Positions 8,248-14,878 of a stretch of DNA of 14,878 nucleotides are shown here, one piece after another (position 1 is the stretch's first letter; the number at the start of each line of letters is the position of its first letter). Where the stretch lies: positions 1 to 14,878 of the forward strand of contig CAMPKJ010000108.1 in assembly GCA_946887105.1 (NCBI GenBank). The letters run 5' to 3'. Position numbers and translations under genes: made by a program. The notes beneath the pieces were generated by a model. It did no database searches and was not told the origin of the DNA. It worked only from the letters and a program-made list of their open reading frames with translations. Source of the DNA: an uncultured Acidobacteriota bacterium. GTDB taxonomy: Bacteria > Acidobacteriota > Thermoanaerobaculia > Gp7-AA8.

Positions 8248-9349
8248 CGTCGCGCCAGCGTTCCAGCCACTCCCGGTACGCCATCGGCGAAATCTCGCTC
8301 GGCTTGATCTCGCTGCGGCCGCCCCAGAACACGTTCGTGTACGACACCGGCACTCCGATCGACGCGAGGTGCTCGTCGATGGCGCGCTTGTGCGCGAGCA
8401 CGAGATCTTTCTCGGTGCCGTGCGCGACGGCCATGATGTTCACGTTGCGGAACTCCGGTCCTCCTTCGCGCCAGTAGCAGTGCGTGAGGATGTGAAAGCG
8501 TCCGATCTCGCGTCCCGCTTCGAGCTCGCGCCCCGGCGGCACGGCCCAGTGGAACAGCGCGTTGAAGCGCGTCACGCGATCGCCGGTCTTGAGCGTCTTC
8601 ACGTGCTCGAGGAAGGTCGAGAAGCGTCCGATCACGCCGCGGCGATTCAGGTTCTCGGCCACTTCGAGGAACTGCTCGAACGGGATGTTCGCCTCGCGCG
8701 CGCGCCGCTCCCACAGATCGCGCGTCACTTCCTCCGGCTCGAGCTCGCGCTTCACCGCGGTCAGCACTTCCCACTCGAGATCCGACAGCTCCGCCTTGGT
8801 CGTGTCTTTGACCTCGGCCAGTTCCTCGGATTTCGATCCGGGCTCCATCCCCTTGCGGCGCACGTGACCGACCCCCAGCGCGAAGATGCGCTTGGCGGGC
8901 ATGACCCGGAAATGCCCGGCGCCGGTGAGCTTCGCCAGCAGCGCGCAGTGTTCCTCGATCGAGTACCCCTGCGGCACCTTCACCGTCGTCCAGAGGCGAT
9001 AGCTCGATCCCGGCGTCGCCGCATCGGTCGAGCGGATGACCACGTGTCCCGAAAAGGGATCCTGCTGGAACATGAAGTCGAACGCCTCGTCGAGTCGCTC
9101 GTTCGGAAACTGCCACGCCACGAGTGCGCCTTCCGCGAGGTTGGTGGCCATCAGCGTCTGCCGCACGCGGCGAATGGTTCCGCCGCGCAGCATGGCCCGG
9201 ATGCGCTCCATGACCGTCTCGACGTCCACTCCCGACTGCCGCGCGATCTCTCCGAACGGGTCGCGCACGAACCCCTGAATCCGATCCTCGGAGACCGCCA
9301 GGATCTGGGCATTGATGGGATCGGTGTGGGCGATGAGTGTGTCCGTCAT
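8231..9349 (-). CDS. Double-domain Lrp/AsnC-like protein resembling a fused siroheme decarboxylase (AhbA-AhbB)
   Basis: This 372-residue protein is built from two similar halves. Residues 1-160 hold a winged-helix segment (INAQILAVSEDRIQGF through RGGTIRRVRQ) and an AsnC-like alpha/beta domain ending FALGVGHVR. Residues 185-372 repeat this, with SDLEWEVLTAVK, NRRGVIGRF, then RFNALFHWAVPP, and HCYWRE at about 290-295. Siroheme decarboxylases AhbA and AhbB (and NirD/L/G/H) have this fold and an H-C-Y-x-R-like motif in the second subunit. They act in the siroheme-to-heme route and in heme d1 synthesis. Here the two would be one chain. It could instead be a regulator that lost catalysis. The start at 9349 has TATGAT 6 nt upstream; an ATG at 9427 would run through that promoter. 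Divergent from metH. Confidence 0.72.
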
Positions 9350-9355
9350 GCCGCG

Positions 9356-9361
9356 ATCATA
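9356..9361 (-). promoter_or_regulatory. -10 element for the AhbAB-like gene, probably leaderless
   Basis: TATGAT on the minus strand ends 6 nt before the ATG at 9349. No SD is present. The -35 position (near 9379-9384, GGCAGC) does not match. It sits directly beside the TTGACA of the divergent metH promoter. Confidence 0.45.
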
Positions 9362-9362
9362 A

Positions 9363-9391
9363 TTGACACGCAAACCGCGCTGCCGTAACCT
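9363..9391 (+). promoter_or_regulatory. Sigma70-type promoter of metH
   Basis: TTGACA (9363-9368), 17 nt, then TAACCT (9386-9391). A start site near 9398 falls right at the first base of the riboswitch stem, which supports both calls. Confidence 0.8.
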
Positions 9392-9397
9392 CCGCGC

Positions 9398-9456
9398 ACC
9401 TGGACTGATTTGGGGCGCCGCTTGCAACCAGGATAAAAAAAGCTAAAGAGCCGGCA
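9398..9456 (+). promoter_or_regulatory. SAM-II type riboswitch upstream of metH
   Basis: SAM-II is a small H-type pseudoknot that binds S-adenosylmethionine. Stem P1 is CCTGG (9399-9403) with CCAGG (9428-9432). The loop has ACTGATTT right after P1 and TTGCAA just before its 3' arm. After P1 come GGATAAAA and AGCTAAAG. These blocks appear in the same order as in the known aptamer (CUGAUUU, UUGCAA, GAUAAA, AGCUAAA). A pseudoknot can form from GCCG (9417-9420) with CGGC (9452-9455), extended by C9421-G9450 and U9422-A9449 if C9451 bulges. Position, promoter distance and downstream terminator all fit. It is expected to lower metH expression when SAM is abundant. Confidence 0.85.
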
Positions 9457-9478
9457 GTTTCGACGATGTCCACTCGTA

Positions 9479-9507
9479 GCCCCGCGAGGATTCTTGCGGG
9501 GCTTTTT
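9479..9507 (+). terminator. Intrinsic terminator in the metH leader (riboswitch expression platform)
   Basis: Stem GCCCCGC (9479-9485) pairs with GCGGGGC (9496-9502), with a 10-nt loop and then five T. It ends 21 nt before the metH ATG, so it can only work as a regulated attenuator. A competing fold is visible: CTCG (9473-9476) with CGAG (9485-9488). A second option is GGGGC (9412-9416) in the aptamer loop with GCCCC (9479-9483). Either would break the terminator stem. Confidence 0.85.
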
Positions 9508-9528
9508 GCATTCTTGGGAAAGAGGGAA

Positions 9529-13174
<3,646 letters not shown>

Positions 13175-13191
<17 letters not shown>

Positions 13192-13657
13192 TCGACGTGC
13201 GCTCGTTCACGCGGCGCATCACCACCTGCTGAAACTTGCCGCTCGGTGAATCGAAGTTGGCGGTCACGCGCAGCGTCACCGGTCCATTCGCGCCGACGAT
13301 CGAGCCGCCCGGACTCGCGCTGACCCAGAACTCGACCTCCTGCTTCGCCTTCGCGTCGATGGGAAGGTCGAACGGCTTCGAGGTCGGCGCGACGTTGTAC
13401 GCGCCGAGCGACACCGACTGCACCGTCACCTGCTTGAGCGTGATCGGCTCCAGCCCGCGATTCTCGACGCGCATTGCGTAGTGGATCTGCAATGCACTGT
13501 CGACGTGACGCGCCGCGACGGGGACGCTGTTGGTCTGCACGAGCAGGATCTCCGGCTCGACGCGTCCGCCGCTCGTCGTGTTGCCGGTAGCGTTGTTGGA
13601 GGTTGACGAACAACCGACTGCGACGAGGACGGCCAGTGCTGCAATCGCTTTGCGCAT
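13175..13657 (-). CDS. Putative lipoprotein of unknown function
   Basis: This is a 160-residue protein. The N-terminus [18 protein letters not shown] is a lipoprotein signal with a lipobox-like AVGC, so C16 would be lipidated. A low-complexity N/T/S/G linker follows (about 19-31). The rest (about 33-155) looks like an all-beta domain of the immunoglobulin or fibronectin sort, with [13 protein letters not shown] and P-x-x-L-x-V-T-A-N-F-D. I do not recognise the family; YcfL-like lipoproteins are one possibility. It is convergent with metH, with a 17-bp overlap. The ATG directly follows the T run of a terminator hairpin, leaving no room for an SD. Expression may therefore depend on readthrough from the TPR gene upstream. 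Confidence 0.75.
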
Positions 13658-13688
13658 AAAAAAATGCGGCGGCCGGTGAGGCCGCCGC
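13658..13688 (-). terminator. Rho-independent terminator after the CarboxypepD-TPR gene
   Basis: On the minus strand a perfect 9-bp stem GCGGCGGCC / GGCCGCCGC (13666-13674 and 13680-13688) with a 5-nt loop is followed by A and seven T (13658-13664). The T run touches the lipoprotein ATG at 13657. The plus strand has no T run after the stem, so it works one way only. Confidence 0.88.
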
Positions 13689-13696
13689 TTCCCTTC

Positions 13697-13713
13697 GCGG
13701 CAGATCCTGCCGC
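13697..13713 (-). other. Hairpin just after the TPR stop codon
   Basis: GCGGCAG (13697-13703) pairs with CTGCCGC (13707-13713) around a 3-nt loop, about 10 nt past the TPR stop. With the terminator it forms two stacked hairpins in the 3' UTR. It may stabilise the transcript end; no T run follows it. Confidence 0.6.
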
Positions 13714-13723
13714 ACGGTGCAAC

Positions 13724-14656
13724 TTACTGGAGGTAGCTCAGCATTTCCTTGGCCGTCGGAGCGTCTTTGCCCTTCGGGTCGAGCTCGAGGTACTTGTTCA
13801 GCGCCGCCTTCGCCTCGGCGGACTTGCCGGCGCGGACGTACACCATTCCGAGCTCGTACCACGCCACCGCGAACTTCTCGTCCGCGGCCACCGCGCGCTT
13901 CAGCGAAGCCTCGGCCTCGCCGTCCTTCCCTTCGTTGATCAGGCGGGCCGCTTCGTTGAAGAGCTTCGACGGATTGGCCGGCATCTTCTTCTCGGCAATG
14001 GCGGCGTTCGCCTTGTCGCCGAGGGCGGTGTACGACTGGTACAGCACGAGCCACATGTCGGCGTCTTCGTCGTCGATCTCGAGGGCCTTCTTCGCCGCGT
14101 CGACCGCGACCTCATGCTTCTTTTCCTTGACCGCGACCTTGGCCAGCGCCATCCAGCCCGCGGTGAGATCGGGCTTCAATGCCACCGCTTCCTGGAACTT
14201 CGCCATCGCGCTGGCCGTATCGCCGCTGTTCGAGAGCGCGGCACCCGCGTTGTACGCCTCTACGGCCGGATCCGGCTTCGGGGGCGCGGCGGGCGCACCC
14301 GGCGCTCCGGCGGGACCGGTGCCGGCCTTGTACACGAGAAACTCGCGGACGTTCGTCTCGCCGAGCTTCATCTTGATCACTTCTTCGTAGGTGTTGTAGC
14401 CCGGCGCCGAGATGTTGAACTTGTACTGCAGCGTGCCGTCGAGCACGAAGATCGTGAACGCGCCGCCCTTGCGCGTCTTCTCTTCCAGCTTGACCGTCTT
14501 GCCTGAGGTCGCTTCGATCTTGATGACCGCGTTCTCGATCGGCTCCTTGGTGGCGGCGTCGAGGACTTTACCGGTCATGCGCGCCTCGCCGACGGCGAAC
14601 AGATTGGCCGTGAGGAAGAGTGAGGCGATGAAGCTGAGCGTGAGTGATCTACGCAT
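13724..14656 (-). CDS. Exported protein with carboxypeptidase-regulatory-like domain and TPR repeats
   Basis: This is a 310-residue protein. Residues 1-21 (MRRSLTLSFIASLFLTANLF plus A) are a signal peptide. Residues about 26-105 form a beta-sandwich of the carboxypeptidase regulatory-like type, with G-K-V-L-D-A-A-T-K-E-P-I-E-N-A-V. A Gly/Ala/Pro-rich linker follows (about 111-128). Residues about 131-308 are TPR helices, for example YNAGAALSNSGDTASAMAKF and WYELGMVYVRAGKSAEAKAA. The pattern is common in secreted proteins of Acidobacteriota and related phyla; the role is probably binding or scaffolding outside the cytoplasm. AGGAG (14665-14669 on the minus strand) lies 8 nt before the ATG. It lies 66 bp downstream of the arginine-decarboxylase-like end on the same strand, with its own terminator after it. 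Confidence 0.85.
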   Translation of the reverse strand: MRRSLTLSFIASLFLTANLFAVGEARMTGKVLDAATKEPIENAVIKIEATSGKTVKLEEKTRKGGAFTIFVLDGTLQYKFNISAPGYNTYEEVIKMKLGETNVREFLVYKAGTGPAGAPGAPAAPPKPDPAVEAYNAGAALSNSGDTASAMAKFQEAVALKPDLTAGWMALAKVAVKEKKHEVAVDAAKKALEIDDEDADMWLVLYQSYTALGDKANAAIAEKKMPANPSKLFNEAARLINEGKDGEAEASLKRAVAADEKFAVAWYELGMVYVRAGKSAEAKAALNKYLELDPKGKDAPTAKEMLSYLQ

Positions 14657-14680
14657 GAGTTTGTCTCCTGTTTGTGCGTG

Positions 14681-14717
14681 GGTTCCGACGCGTGTTGTAA
14701 CGATTCGTTTCGGAACC
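14681..14717. repeat. Inverted repeat in the gap between the SpeA-like end and the TPR gene
   Basis: GGTTCCGA (14681-14688) and TCGGAACC (14710-14717) are perfect 8-bp arms around 21 nt. Inside, next to the right arm, AACGATTCGTT (14699-14709) is a second small palindrome. There is no T run, so it could be an operator or a 5' UTR stem of the TPR gene rather than an intrinsic terminator. Confidence 0.6.
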
Positions 14718-14722
14718 TGATT

Positions 14723-14878
14723 TCACTCGAATGTCAAATAGGTCTGATCCTTCAAGCCGCGCTCGTAGTCCTGCAGCAGGCGCATCCCTTCGTTCGGTTT
14801 CACGCGGTCCTGCTTGATGGCGATGTCGATCTGCTGCTTCATCCGCTTCTCGAGATCGCGCCAGTCCCACTGCGTCAT
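14723..14878 (-). CDS. speA: C-terminal end of a probable biosynthetic arginine decarboxylase (partial, cut by window edge)
   Basis: Reading leftward from the right edge gives 51 residues and a TGA at 14723-14725. The sequence includes DLEKRMKQQIDIAIKQDRV, then GMRLLQDYERGL, ending in TYLTFE. The C-terminal helical extension of SpeA-type arginine decarboxylases ends with a Y-E-x-G-L-x-x-x-T-Y-L pattern, preceded by a helix of the E-x-A-x-x-x-G-R type, which this matches. SpeA makes agmatine from arginine for polyamine synthesis. The first codon here is ATG at the very edge, but it is probably internal to a longer gene. The call rests on a short tail and could be a different protein. Confidence 0.6.
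   Translation of the reverse strand: MTQWDWRDLEKRMKQQIDIAIKQDRVKPNEGMRLLQDYERGLKDQTYLTFE

Noticed and set aside
9466..9528. In-frame upstream start for metH
   Set aside because: The extension runs through the intrinsic terminator of the riboswitch leader, and MetH homology starts after 9529.
9398..9528. Cobalamin, SAM-I or SAH riboswitch in the metH leader
   Set aside because: The conserved cores of these classes are not present, while SAM-II blocks match throughout.

Overview
The window is GC-rich, gene-dense bacterial chromosome made mostly of housekeeping metabolism. It has no phage, transposase, CRISPR array, rRNA or tRNA that I can see. The gene content (four-module cobalamin-dependent MetH, a double-domain siroheme-decarboxylase-like Lrp/AsnC protein, an arginine deiminase plus carbamate kinase pair, and secreted TPR proteins with a carboxypeptidase-regulatory-like domain) would fit an Acidobacteriota-type organism. 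That assignment is inference from gene content only and is weak.

Layout: 1-117 holds a nested inverted repeat and a -10-like element. 118-588 (+) is a small DUF1772-like membrane protein. 576-2305 (-) is a truA-thiL operon joined by a 4-bp ATGA overlap. 2304-2612 (+) is a DUF971 protein whose ATG shares a CATG with the truA start. 2636-2790 (+) is a frameshifted, truncated BrnT-toxin remnant. 2825-5086 (-) is arcA-arcC, with a tandem repeat in the gap that looks derived from the arcA 3' end. 5135-5974 (+) is an exported TPR protein followed by a clean terminator. 6014-6472 (-) is an Hsp20 chaperone with a near-consensus promoter and Shine-Dalgarno (SD) sequence. 6628-8247 (+) is prfC. 8231-9349 (-) is an AhbA/AhbB-like protein. 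9363-9507 (+) is a promoter, a SAM-II-type riboswitch and an intrinsic terminator in front of metH (9529-13191, +). 13175-13657 (-) is a small lipoprotein. 13724-14656 (-) is an exported TPR protein. 14723-14878 (-) is the C-terminal end of what looks like arginine decarboxylase SpeA, cut by the window edge.

How it fits together: metH is apparently controlled by a SAM-sensing leader, a feedback loop on methionine and SAM synthesis. arcA and arcC are two of the three enzymes of the arginine deiminase ATP-generating pathway, and the speA end adds a second arginine-consuming enzyme, though it is separated from them by about 9.6 kb. Three convergent gene pairs overlap at their 3' ends (13, 17 and 17 bp). 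Several starts lack an SD and have a -10-like hexamer 6-10 nt upstream, which suggests leaderless transcripts.

I found no obviously new defence or biosynthetic system. The best leads are the SAM-II leader of metH, the repeat-built arcA-arcC junction, and the lipoprotein start fused to a terminator.
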